From an uncultured Caulobacteraceae bacterium (GTDB lineage: Bacteria; Pseudomonadota; Alphaproteobacteria; Caulobacterales; Caulobacteraceae), in NCBI GenBank assembly GCA_946482375.1, contig CAMLRH010000106.1, forward strand, positions 1 through 8,561: 8,561 bases of DNA, in the 5' to 3' direction. Under the pieces are notes generated by a model. It made no database searches. It saw only the letters and a list, made by a program, of their open reading frames with translations, and had not been told where the DNA came from. The position numbers and the translations under genes are program-made. Below are positions 1-6,654 of the stretch, piece by piece (position 1 is the first letter of the stretch; each line of letters begins with the position of its first letter).

Positions 1-1285
1 GGCCGTCCCGATAGCCGATCGGAAAGCCGTTGTAGCCCAGCGCCATGATCCCGAAGACGAGCGGGATCGCCAGCCCGTTTGGCGTGTCGAAGGCGCCGTC
101 GTCGTACAGGTTGCCGGGCAGGCAGCCCTGGCTGAACAGGGCCGGATGCAGCGTGCGGGTGTAGACCGCGGCGTCCGGCGCGAAGGTCGGCGTGCTACCC
201 ACGGTCAGCTTGCCCGGGTCGCGATGGCAGAGCTGTTTGCCCGTGCGCAGGCGATCGTCGTCTTCCTCGAACCGCTCCCAGATCAGGTCGCCGCGGAAGG
301 TTTCCGTCGGCTCGAAGCCGAGGGTGATGCGCGCCGACCAGAGCGAGCGACCGTTCACCGGATTGCCCGTGACGCTGTTGAAGTCGTAGCCCTGCCTGTC
401 GGTCAGCGCGCCGGCCACACGGATAGCGAATTTGTCGTCGATGACCGGGATGTTGACCATCGCCGAGACGCGCTTGGTGTCGTAGTTGCCGACCTCGCCC
501 TTTACCCAGCCCTCGAAGTCATTGAGGTCCGGCTTGGCCGAAATCACGTTGATGACGCCGGACGTGGCGTTGCGGCCGTAGAGCGTGCCTTGCGGTCCGC
601 GCAGCACTTCCACCCGCTCGATGTCGAAGTATTCCTGCTCGAACAGGCGGTTCTGGATCAGGCCGGTGTTGTTGAAGCTGACCGAGACGCCGGGGTCGGT
701 GGTGGCGGAAATCGCCTTCGTGCCAACGCCGCGGATGCTGAAGTTGTAGCTGGTGAAGTTGTTCTTCGAGAAGGTGACGTTCGGGATCGCCTTCAGCAGG
801 TCAAAGCCACCTTCGATCTTCTGCGCCTCAAGTTCCTTCTGTGAGAAGGCCGAGATCGCGATCGGCACGTCCTGGATGTTTTCCTCGCGCTTCTGCGCGG
901 TGACGATCAGTCCCTCGACGGTGCCCGAGTCAGCGCCGTCCCCCGCGGCGCTTCCGGACTGGGGGGTGTCAGACCCTCCCTGCACGATCAGGAAGGTGTC
1001 GCCGTCGCGGCGGTATTTCAGGCCGGTGCCGTCCAGAAGTTGCGCCAGCGCCACCTCCGCCTCGACCTCTCCCGTCACACCCTGTGTCGTCTTGGTCGCC
1101 GTCAGATCGGGCCGCACCAGCACCGAGGTGTCGCTCTGGGCGCCGAACTGGTTGAGCGCCGAGGCCAGGGACTGCGGTGCGATATTGAAGGTGACGTCTT
1201 CAGCGTTCGCCGCCGTCGCGGCCGCCAGCAGCGCAAACGCCGCGGCGCCGCCCAGCAGACGGCGCTGGAATCCTTGAGCACTCAT
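1..1285 (-). CDS. TonB-dependent outer-membrane receptor with STN signalling domain (partial, C-terminus outside window)
   Basis: This is an outer-membrane active-transport receptor energised by TonB. The frame is open from ATG 1285 to the window edge, giving 428 residues. In order: a signal peptide (residues 1-28, hydrophobic core LLGGAAAFALLAAATA, cleavage after ANA); an STN domain (about 31-102, starting VTFNIAPQSLASALNQF), which in FecA-type receptors contacts FecR in the periplasm; a linker; a TonB-box-like stretch GLIVTAQ (about 125-131); a plug domain (about 136-250) with FSIRGVG and the hallmark VEVLRGPQGTLYGRNATSG; then the start of the beta-barrel. Family members are usually 800-1000 residues, so about half is missing. 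The start is supported by GGGGGAG a few bases upstream. The gene follows fecR and has its own copy of the ECF-like element at 1355-1381. The STN domain plus the linked fecI/fecR genes imply substrate-induced signalling. The ligand cannot be read from the sequence; iron chelates, sugars and peptides are all possible. Confidence 0.95.
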   Translation of the reverse strand, partial: MSAQGFQRRLLGGAAAFALLAAATAANAEDVTFNIAPQSLASALNQFGAQSDTSVLVRPDLTATKTTQGVTGEVEAEVALAQLLDGTGLKYRRDGDTFLIVQGGSDTPQSGSAAGDGADSGTVEGLIVTAQKREENIQDVPIAISAFSQKELEAQKIEGGFDLLKAIPNVTFSKNNFTSYNFSIRGVGTKAISATTDPGVSVSFNNTGLIQNRLFEQEYFDIERVEVLRGPQGTLYGRNATSGVINVISAKPDLNDFEGWVKGEVGNYDTKRVSAMVNIPVIDDKFAIRVAGALTDRQGYDFNSVTGNPVNGRSLWSARITLGFEPTETFRGDLIWERFEEDDDRLRTGKQLCHRDPGKLTVGSTPTFAPDAAVYTRTLHPALFSQGCLPGNLYDDGAFDTPNGLAIPLVFGIMALGYNGFPIGYRDG

Positions 1286-1354
1286 GTTCGCTCCCCCTTT
1301 TTCTTTGCCGGCCTTGCCCTGCCGGATGTGTTCAAGAGGCGCTTTGTGGAATTC

Positions 1355-1381
1355 ACCCTATGTGGGGTTCGCAATTTTTTC
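1355..1381 (-). promoter_or_regulatory. Putative ECF sigma-dependent promoter of the TonB receptor gene
   Basis: On the minus strand this reads GAAAAAAT-T-GCG, a short spacer, then ACATAGGGT. A copy with identical spacing lies upstream of the sigma gene (3025-3051); 21 of 27 positions agree. The A-tract touches the fecR stop codon (1380-1382), so the element sits at the start of the fecR-receptor gap, about 70 bp before the receptor ATG. GAAAAA would fit a -35 of the GAAAAT-like kind reported for FecI-type sigmas, with TAGGGT near -10. That assignment is inference, and a repressor operator remains possible. Confidence 0.6.
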
Positions 1382-2414
1382 AGTAGGCGCTCAGTCGCAC
1401 CGCGTCGTCGGTCTCGGTTTCCACACGGGCTAGCCGATATTTCTCCAGCGCGCGGACAAAGGTGCCGACGTCGCTGGAACGGAAGGTCCCGGTGATCCGC
1501 ACATTGGCCAACGCGGGATCGGCAAAGGCGATCTTCTGTTCGGAATAACGGTCGAACTCGGCCGCGACCGTGGCCAGGGTTTCGTTCTCGAACATCAGGC
1601 GCCCGGCCATCCAGCTGGTCTCGCGCGCGGTGTCGGCGGGCCGCACTGTCCAGCCGCGCGGATCGACGGCAACCAGCTGCGAGCCGGCCGCCATTTCGGT
1701 CGCCTGCACCACCGGCGCCGGCTGGGTCGCGCTGGCCTTCGCCGCGCGCTGGGCGGGCAGCGGCGCCTCGACCCGGATCTTGCCCTCGACCAGCGTCACC
1801 TCGAACCGACTGCCCTCCACCCGCACGTCGAAGGCCGTGCCGATGGCGGTGATCGAGCGCCCCCCAGCATGCACCACGAACGGATGCGCGGAGTCCTTGG
1901 CGACACGGAAAAAGGCCTGTCCCTTGTCGAGATAGACCACCCGCTTCCCGTCCTTGGCGAACGTGCGCAGGCGGCTGTCGGTGTTCAGTGTCACCTTCGA
2001 TCCGTCCGGCAGGCCGAAGGTCGCGCGCTGGCCGTGGTCGGTGTGGAACTCCTGCCCAGAGAAGCGCCAATAGCCGGTCAGCAGGCCCGCGCTTCCGACC
2101 ATCCAGGCCGATCCAATACCCAGCACCGCGACGGCCAGCGCAGCTGCCACCGCACGCGGCGCGACGAACCGCCTCCAGCCGCTCGGCCGCTTCAGCGCAC
2201 GCTCGCGCCAGGCCAGGATTTCGGGGTCGTGGCGGGCGAGTTCCGCTCGCTCCCAGGCGCGGTGGAGGGCGTCGAGCGCGGCCCGATGCTCGGGATCCGC
2301 CTCCAGCCAGGTTTCCAACTCCGCCGCCTCGGCGGACGTCATGTCGCCGGCGCGTTGGCGGGCGAACCAGGCGGCGGCCAGATCGTCGACGGTCATGGCT
2401 TCCTCAAGGCTCAT
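1380..2414 (-). CDS. fecR: FecR-family anti-sigma / signal-transducing membrane protein
   Basis: This 344-residue inner-membrane regulator would hold or activate the adjacent ECF sigma factor in response to the receptor's STN domain. Residues about 8-50 match the cytoplasmic FecR N-terminal (DUF4880-like) domain, with AAAWFARQRAG and LETWLEADPEHRAALDALHRAW. One transmembrane helix follows (about 86-107, AAALAVAVLGIGSAW). The periplasmic FecR domain spans about 125-213 (DHGQRATFGLPDGSKVTLNTDS through TAIGTAFDVRVEG and VTLVEGKIRV). A C-terminal DUF4974-like STN-type domain (about 268-340) carries MFENETLATVAAEFDRYSEQK. Length is normal for the family. The start codon overlaps the sigma stop as ATGA, indicating translational coupling. 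A second in-frame Met at residue 7 is possible, but the overlap favours the first. Its stop lies against the receptor promoter-like element. Confidence 0.94.
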   Translation of the reverse strand: MSLEEAMTVDDLAAAWFARQRAGDMTSAEAAELETWLEADPEHRAALDALHRAWERAELARHDPEILAWRERALKRPSGWRRFVAPRAVAAALAVAVLGIGSAWMVGSAGLLTGYWRFSGQEFHTDHGQRATFGLPDGSKVTLNTDSRLRTFAKDGKRVVYLDKGQAFFRVAKDSAHPFVVHAGGRSITAIGTAFDVRVEGSRFEVTLVEGKIRVEAPLPAQRAAKASATQPAPVVQATEMAAGSQLVAVDPRGWTVRPADTARETSWMAGRLMFENETLATVAAEFDRYSEQKIAFADPALANVRITGTFRSSDVGTFVRALEKYRLARVETETDDAVRLSAY

Positions 2415-2938
2415 GGCCGCGCCTCCAGGGTCGCGCCAACCCGCTTCATGGCCCGCGCGATCAGCGCCTCCACGGCCTTCACCGAGACGCCCATGTGGGC
2501 CGCGATCGCGGCGTAGGTCATCTCCTCGAAGCGATGCAGCAGAAAAGCCTCGGCGGTGCGCGGCGGCAGCGCCTTCAGGGCCGCGAGCACGCCCGCCGCC
2601 GTCTGCTTGGCGATCAGCGAGCGCTCGGGACTGATCTCCTCGCGCGGCTCATAGACGCCGTCGAGCGGGGCGTGCCGGTCCCAGTGCCACGGCTCCTTCT
2701 GCCGGCGCTTGGCCAGCAAGTTGGCGGCGATACGGAAGAGGTAGCCTGAGGCGTTCTCGACCGTCTCGTGCGCCCCGCGGACCTGCATGGCCAGGAAGAC
2801 TTCCTGCACCAGGTCCTCGGCTTCGGCGGCGCCGACACTGCGTCCGAAATAGCGGCGCAGCGCGGGACCGTATTCCGCCATCCACGCGGTCATCCGCTCG
2901 TCTGAGCGGGCCTCTTCAGGACGGTTCGGCGGCGCCAT
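2411..2938 (-). CDS. ECF-family RNA polymerase sigma factor (FecI-like)
   Basis: This 175-residue alternative sigma factor directs RNA polymerase to a small regulon. Region 2 is at about 19-85, with AEDLVQEVFLAM (about 40-51) and SGYLFRIAANLLAKRRQ (about 64-80). Region 4 is at about 113-168, with LPPRTAEAFLLHRFEEMTYAAIAAHMGVSVKAVEALIARAM in pieces, including a clear helix-turn-helix that reads the -35. There is no sigma-1.1 or sigma-3 domain, as expected for ECF sigmas. I chose ATG 2938, preceded by a weak AAAAGG, over an upstream in-frame GTG at 2989 that would add 17 Cys/Arg-rich residues not typical of the family. Upstream, at 3025-3051, is the element shared with the receptor gene, suggesting autoregulation. 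Downstream, the stop overlaps fecR. FecI-like is inferred from the fecR and STN-receptor neighbours; the target genes beyond this locus are unknown. Confidence 0.93.
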   Translation of the reverse strand: MAPPNRPEEARSDERMTAWMAEYGPALRRYFGRSVGAAEAEDLVQEVFLAMQVRGAHETVENASGYLFRIAANLLAKRRQKEPWHWDRHAPLDGVYEPREEISPERSLIAKQTAAGVLAALKALPPRTAEAFLLHRFEEMTYAAIAAHMGVSVKAVEALIARAMKRVGATLEARP

Positions 2939-3024
2939 CAGCGGCCTTTTGCGAGAGCCAGGGTCACATGCGCGCCGATGCAGACACACCGACGCGCACG
3001 CTTAAGAGGGCGATCCTCGCAAAT

Positions 3025-3051
3025 ACCCTATGTCAGCGCCGCGATTTTTTC
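3025..3051 (-). promoter_or_regulatory. Putative autoregulatory ECF promoter upstream of the sigma gene
   Basis: On the minus strand this is GAAAAAAT-C-GCG, a short spacer, then ACATAGGGT, matching the element at 1355-1381 in 21 of 27 positions with no gap. It starts 7 bp after the stop of the upstream secreted-protein gene and lies about 87 bp before the sigma ATG. Repetition before the two transcription units of one sigma/anti-sigma/receptor cassette is the argument for a sigma-specific promoter. The -35 flank also forms a 5-bp palindrome (CGCGA/TCGCG) absent from the other copy, so it is probably incidental. Confidence 0.6.
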
Positions 3052-3058
3052 GCGGGTC

Positions 3059-3559
3059 TCAGGATGAGGGCGCTGCGGCGGGAGCGGGAGCCGCGGCAGG
3101 GGTTTCAACCGGGGCCGCGGCCGGAACAGCGGCGGGTGTGGCCGCGGCGACGCCGCAGGACTTGCCGGCGTGCATGCCCATCAGCATGGCGCGGCGGGTT
3201 TCGGCGGTGCGGATGCGCTCCTTGGCATCCGCTTCCTTCTGGGCCGCGCGCGACTTGGCCATGCCTGCGGCGGCGTTGCCGAACATGCCCAGTCCCGGCA
3301 CCCGGCCGAGGGCCCCCGAGTAAAGCGCCGCGTTCACGCCGACACTGGCGCCAAGCTCCGCCGCCCGGGCCGTGCCCTGGGCCTTGGAGGCCTCGTCGCT
3401 GGAAATGCCCATGATGCCTTCCATGCGGCCGATCTCGGCCGACAGCGCCGGGCAGTCCATCTGGGCGTCGCCTGGATAGCTGATCTGCAACGGCGGCTCA
3501 CCGGCCACCGCGGCCGAACCCACCATCAAAGCAACAACGGACACTACAACACGACGCAT
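3059..3559 (-). CDS. Small secreted protein of unknown function with Ala/Pro-rich tail
   Basis: This is 166 residues and no named family is recognised. The N-terminus is a signal peptide (about 1-19, MRRVVVSVVALMVGSAAVA, cleavage before GEPP), so a periplasmic or outer-membrane location is expected. The mature part starts with PLQISYPGDAQMDC. A Gly/Ala-rich hydrophobic stretch (about 66-100, GASVGVNAALYSGALG, GLGMFGNAAAG) could contact a membrane. A charged helix follows (about 101-130, KSRAAQKEADAKERIRTAETRR), then an Ala/Pro-rich tail (about 137-166). The only cysteines, Cys36 and Cys135, could form one disulfide. The start ATG 3559 is preceded by GGGGAGGG at about 4 bp, a strong ribosome-binding site. 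An upstream in-frame start near 3643 would bury the signal peptide and was not used. It lies 80 bp downstream of the DUF885 gene on the same strand and could be co-transcribed with it. The function is unknown. Confidence 0.82.
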   Translation of the reverse strand: MRRVVVSVVALMVGSAAVAGEPPLQISYPGDAQMDCPALSAEIGRMEGIMGISSDEASKAQGTARAAELGASVGVNAALYSGALGRVPGLGMFGNAAAGMAKSRAAQKEADAKERIRTAETRRAMLMGMHAGKSCGVAAATPAAVPAAAPVETPAAAPAPAAAPSS

Positions 3560-3639
3560 GACACCCTCCCCATGGTTAAGAGGGCGCGACCATCGCACAG
3601 CTAACGCCGTTCGCCCAAGCGCCAGAATGTCGCTGCAGA

Positions 3640-5460
3640 TCACGCCTTCGCCGAGACGATGTAGTTGTCGACCACCCGCTCAAGCACCGTCAGCGGCACG
3701 GGTCCGGCCAGCAACCCGGCATCGTGGAACGCCTTGATGTCGAAACGCCGACCCAGGGCCTTCTTCGCCTTGTCGCGCAGACGCAGCCATTCGAGCTTGC
3801 CCAGCATGTAGCTGGTCGCCTGCCCCGGCCAGACGACGTAGCGCTCGATCTCGCGGATCGCGCCGGGTTCGTTATCGCCGATGTTGTCGATGTAGTACTT
3901 CAGCGCCTGCTCGCGGCTCCAGCGCTTGTCGTGCATGCCGGTGTCGACGACGAGGCGCACGGCCCGGAACATGGCGTCGTGCAGCATGCCAATGTGGCCG
4001 AAGGGGTCGTCCTCGTAGAGACCCATTTCGACCGCCAGCTCCTCGGAATAGAGCGCCCAGCCCTCGCCGTAGCCGCCGAACCAGTTGACCTTTCGCACCA
4101 GAGGCAGGTCGCCCGCCTCCTGCTGCAGCGTCAGTTGCAGGTGATGGCCCGGCACGCCCTCGTGCACCGTCAAAGTGGTCAGCGCGAACTTCGGCTGGTC
4201 GGCGGTGTCCTTCAGGTTGATCCAGTAGATCGCCGGCCGCGAACCATCGAGCGAAGCCTGGTTGTATGAGCCACCGGGCGCGCCCTCCTCGATCGCCGTC
4301 GGCACGCGCCGGATCTCCAGCGGCGCCTTCGGCAGCTGGCCGAAGTACGGCGCCAGCATCGGATAGAGTTTCTTCAGCGTCCCGTTCAGGTCGGAGATCA
4401 GCTGCTCCTTGCCGGCGTCGGTGTTGGGGTAGTGCTGCTTCGGGTCGGCGTAGAGCTGTCGGAAACGCTCGCCGACCGTGCCGCGCGTATAGCCGACCTG
4501 GCGCATCAGCTTGTCGGTCTGGGCGCCGAGACTGGCGACCATGTCGAGGCCGATCTGGTGGATCTCGGCCGGCGTCCGGTTGGTGGTCGAATACTGCTTG
4601 ATCGAGGTCTGGTAGTAGTCCGCGCCCTGCGGCAACCGCCAGACGCCCGCGTCATGCACCGCCTTGGGCCTCAGGCCTTCAAGCAGCGCGACCTGGCGCT
4701 GCAGCGCCGGCACGACCTTTTCGGCATAGAGGCCCTCGGCCTGAGCGGCGTAGTCGCCCTCAATGCCCTTCTCTCGCGTGCGCCGGGCGAGGGATTCCAC
4801 CACCGTCGCCTGCGCCGGCGGTGTACCCAGGAACGCCCGCAGTTGGGTCAGCGCCTTGTCGATGATGAAGTCCGGCGGAACGACGCCCAGCGCCACGTCG
4901 TGCTGCGCCACCTCCAGCTCGCCGTCGAGCAGCCGCCCGAACGCTTCGACCCGCGACAGGTAGGCGTCGGCGTCGGCGCTGGTCTCGATGCCGTGCTGGG
5001 TGTCGAGGAAGTCCGGGACATCCTGATAGGCGCCGGTCAGCTGCGACAGCACATAGGGCGACCCGGCCCCCGTGCCGCCGTACTGGAACTTGCGGTTCGC
5101 CTCGTCGGCGATATCCAGGAGGAACTCGACGGTGTCGTAGTTGATCGCGTCCATGCCCGTTAGCTCGGCGCGCGGGATGGCCCTGAGCGTCGCCAGCTCG
5201 CGGGCGTTGTCGGCCTTCTCCTGGGCGTTGGCCTCCAGCGAGACGTCCGCCAGCTGCGCCTTGGCCCAGCCCAGCGCGCCCTTGTCGAGCCCCAGCTGCG
5301 TCGCCGTCTCTGGCTCCCGCCGCAGTTCACGGGCCATGTAGGCGTCGAAAAAGGCGTTGAGCTCCTGCGACGCCGGCGTTTGCGCCAACGCCACTTTCGG
5401 CCCGACGGCGACGGCCCCGAAAGCCACACCGGAAGCAAGCAACTGACGACGGCTGAGCAC
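3640..5460 (-). CDS. DUF885-family predicted zinc metallopeptidase, Tat-exported
   Basis: This is 606 residues, normal for DUF885 proteins. Residues 1-26 form a twin-arginine signal: SRRQLLA (3-9), a hydrophobic stretch GVAFGAVAVG, then cleavage after ALA. That predicts folding before export to the periplasm. The diagnostic motif is HEGVPGHH (433-440) in TLTVHEGVPGHHLQ, an HExxH-like zinc-binding arrangement. It is followed by GYGEGWALYSEELAVEMG (463-480), whose glutamates probably supply another metal ligand, and YVVWPGQATSYMLGKLEW (541-558), also typical of the family. The expected activity is peptide-bond hydrolysis, inferred from the fold family; the substrate is unknown. The start is GTG 5460, decided by GAGGAG 8 bp upstream (5469-5474) and by the twin-arginine motif immediately after it. 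It is upstream of the sigma/FecR/receptor cassette on the same strand. A role in processing the receptor's ligand is possible but only suggested by proximity. Confidence 0.9.
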   Translation of the reverse strand: MLSRRQLLASGVAFGAVAVGPKVALAQTPASQELNAFFDAYMARELRREPETATQLGLDKGALGWAKAQLADVSLEANAQEKADNARELATLRAIPRAELTGMDAINYDTVEFLLDIADEANRKFQYGGTGAGSPYVLSQLTGAYQDVPDFLDTQHGIETSADADAYLSRVEAFGRLLDGELEVAQHDVALGVVPPDFIIDKALTQLRAFLGTPPAQATVVESLARRTREKGIEGDYAAQAEGLYAEKVVPALQRQVALLEGLRPKAVHDAGVWRLPQGADYYQTSIKQYSTTNRTPAEIHQIGLDMVASLGAQTDKLMRQVGYTRGTVGERFRQLYADPKQHYPNTDAGKEQLISDLNGTLKKLYPMLAPYFGQLPKAPLEIRRVPTAIEEGAPGGSYNQASLDGSRPAIYWINLKDTADQPKFALTTLTVHEGVPGHHLQLTLQQEAGDLPLVRKVNWFGGYGEGWALYSEELAVEMGLYEDDPFGHIGMLHDAMFRAVRLVVDTGMHDKRWSREQALKYYIDNIGDNEPGAIREIERYVVWPGQATSYMLGKLEWLRLRDKAKKALGRRFDIKAFHDAGLLAGPVPLTVLERVVDNYIVSAKA

Positions 5461-5468
5461 GGGAGCTG

Positions 5469-5474
5469 CTCCTC
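5469..5474 (-). promoter_or_regulatory. Ribosome-binding site GAGGAG fixing the GTG start of the DUF885 gene
   Basis: The minus strand reads GAGGAG, then 8 bases, then GTG (5460). No in-frame ATG nearby would keep the Tat signal intact, so this site decides the non-ATG start. Confidence 0.75.
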
Positions 5475-5829
5475 AAAATGGTTCGCCATGAAACGAAACC
5501 GGTAGAGCGCCGCCGCTGGGGGAACAAGGGGCCGGCGGTTAAATCGGCGTAATGGGCTCGGGCATGTCTCCAGAGTCTCGCGTGGACAAAAAATCGACGG
5601 CGGCCTCCCCTACCCCAGGACAGGGCTTGCCGCTCACCGGTGGCCGCGGCCTCATCGGGGCGGCTTGCACCGAGAGAAGCCTCGACCGGCGCCATGAGTT
5701 TGGGCCCGCGCCGTGGGGCGGGGATAACCAGCGGCGAGCGGGTGGCGAGAGTAGCGCGATGGGGCGAAAGGATATGTCTCGCTTTTCGCGCGCCGAGTGT
5801 TCGCGTCCGCCATCCCCGCTATGCAAGCG

Positions 5830-5846
5830 GATGGGCGCTAAACCGC
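5830..5846. repeat. Left edge repeat of the restriction-modification island (att-like candidate)
   Basis: GATGGGCGCTAAACCGC matches GATGGCGCTAAGCCGC at 8474-8489 in direct orientation, with one extra G and one A/G change. It lies 7 bp beyond the stop codon of the last island gene (5854-5856). Together the two copies bracket the three-gene operon exactly. No integrase accompanies them, so an integration site is a hypothesis. Confidence 0.4.
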
Positions 5847-5853
5847 ACGAGGT

Positions 5854-6654
5854 CTATCCCTGGGCGTAGGCCGTTCGATCATCGTCGGTGAGTTCGCCCG
5901 CGCCCACGAGTTCGTAGTGGCGCTCCTCCACGACCTTGATTTCGTCGTCTTGGACCGCGAGTTCAAACAGGGCGACGCGATGACCGGGCATGAACTGGGC
6001 GGAGATGGCCTTACAACGGAGATGCGGGTGGCGCTCGGAGCACCAAGCGATATCCTGTTTCGTCTGCACCACCGATATCTGATCGCTGCCCCCCTTTGCC
6101 TGGACGGGAATAATATAGTGACCGCCGCGCTTGTCTAAGCCCACGTAGAGTTCGTCGATCTCGATCTGCGATCCACCCCGAAGGGTAGTGCGCAAATGGT
6201 TCTGGAGCGAATAGGTTGTGAGGCCGAGAAATATGTCGATGAGGCGATTGTAGCGGAGCACCGCCAACAATGCCTGCTCGTCGTTCATTGCATAGACTCT
6301 GATGATTTCCGGCGTACTGTCGGGAACACGGAAGGCAACCAAGTCTGGACGCGGCAGGACTCGGCTCTTCTTGACAAGCCGGAACACGTACTTCGCACGC
6401 CCCGTCCCCTCTATGATCCACTCGAGCCCTGAGGGCTGCGTCGCCAATACGGTAGGTGGCATCGGCGTGCGGTATCGAATTGAATAGATTACGTCGCCCA
6501 GATTCTTCGGGAGCCTAATCCCGAGCACGGCCGCAGCCTTTTCGATATCATCGCGTCCGAAGGGGAGCTCTTTGACGCCCTCTCGATAATGAGCCATGTC
6601 CTCCGAGAAGAATATCTTCTCGATGATCGCTCCGTACCGGCTTAGCTCAGCCAT
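5854..6654 (-). CDS. Probable type II restriction endonuclease, PD-(D/E)XK-like, specificity unknown
   Basis: This is 266 residues, in the size range of type II restriction enzymes. I do not recognise a named family, but the context is decisive. It follows a C5-cytosine methyltransferase, overlapping its stop by 8 bp (ATGGCTGA), in an operon with vsr. A PD-(D/E)XK-like core is visible: EIDELYVGLD (165-174), then a strand YIIPVQAKGG (180-189) with Gln185-x-Lys187 as a (E/Q)xK variant, Asp167 as a likely metal ligand, and the helix SVVQTKQDIAWC (194-205). The N-terminal half (about 46-68, IRLPKNLGDVIYSIRYRTPMP) probably contributes to DNA recognition, and AISAQFMPGHRVALFEL (217-232) looks like a core strand. 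Expected role: cleaving DNA lacking the partner's methylation. Base composition is lower in GC than the flanks. An accessory protein without nuclease activity is less likely. Confidence 0.78.
   Translation of the reverse strand: MAELSRYGAIIEKIFFSEDMAHYREGVKELPFGRDDIEKAAAVLGIRLPKNLGDVIYSIRYRTPMPPTVLATQPSGLEWIIEGTGRAKYVFRLVKKSRVLPRPDLVAFRVPDSTPEIIRVYAMNDEQALLAVLRYNRLIDIFLGLTTYSLQNHLRTTLRGGSQIEIDELYVGLDKRGGHYIIPVQAKGGSDQISVVQTKQDIAWCSERHPHLRCKAISAQFMPGHRVALFELAVQDDEIKVVEERHYELVGAGELTDDDRTAYAQG

Larger units (their letters stand above)
5461..5853. other. Gene-poor GC-rich interval between the DUF885 gene and the restriction-modification operon
   Basis: I see no convincing gene here. Open frames on both strands give Arg/Pro/Ser-rich peptides without domains or good ribosome-binding sites. 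The interval must contain the DUF885 leader (left end) and the 3' end of the restriction transcript (right end). Visible structure is limited to overlapping inverted repeats: GCGAGA/TCTCGC (5745-5750 with 5777-5782) and GCGAAA/TTTCGC (5764-5769 with 5784-5789), which cannot both pair fully. Neither is followed by a U-run, so I do not call a terminator. No tRNA cloverleaf was found. The base composition resembles the left part of the window, so this is probably ancestral chromosome next to the insertion. Confidence 0.55.

Noticed and set aside
146..844. Long plus-strand open frame of 232 codons
   Set aside because: It is antisense to the TonB-receptor plug and barrel coding sequence, which has unmistakable motifs. 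Its own translation has no recognisable domain.
1..1285. Naming the receptor fecA or calling the cassette an iron-citrate system
   Set aside because: The STN domain and FecI/FecR neighbours show the signalling mode, not the ligand. Such cassettes serve many substrates in alphaproteobacteria.
1988..2749. Plus-strand open frame of 253 codons, very Arg/Pro-rich
   Set aside because: It is antisense to fecR and the sigma gene; the composition is typical of a high-GC shadow frame.
2939..2989. GTG start adding 17 residues to the sigma factor
   Set aside because: The extension is Cys/Arg-rich and unlike ECF N-termini. ATG 2938 gives a typical length and has a weak AAAAGG upstream.
3040..3054. CGCGA/TCGCG palindrome beside a T-run as a terminator of the secreted-protein gene
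   Set aside because: The stem is only 5 bp, and on the coding strand the A-tract lies in the loop rather than forming a U-run after the stem. The same A-tract recurs without the palindrome at the receptor promoter-like element, so it is better explained as part of that element.
4432..5163. Plus-strand open frame of 243 codons
   Set aside because: It is antisense to the DUF885 gene, has no domain, and is an expected shadow in GC-rich DNA.
5539..5826. Possible 95-residue minus-strand gene in the gene-free interval
   Set aside because: There is no domain or clear ribosome-binding site, and the Pro/Arg/Ser-rich composition resembles non-coding GC-rich DNA. An overlapping plus-strand frame looks equally poor.
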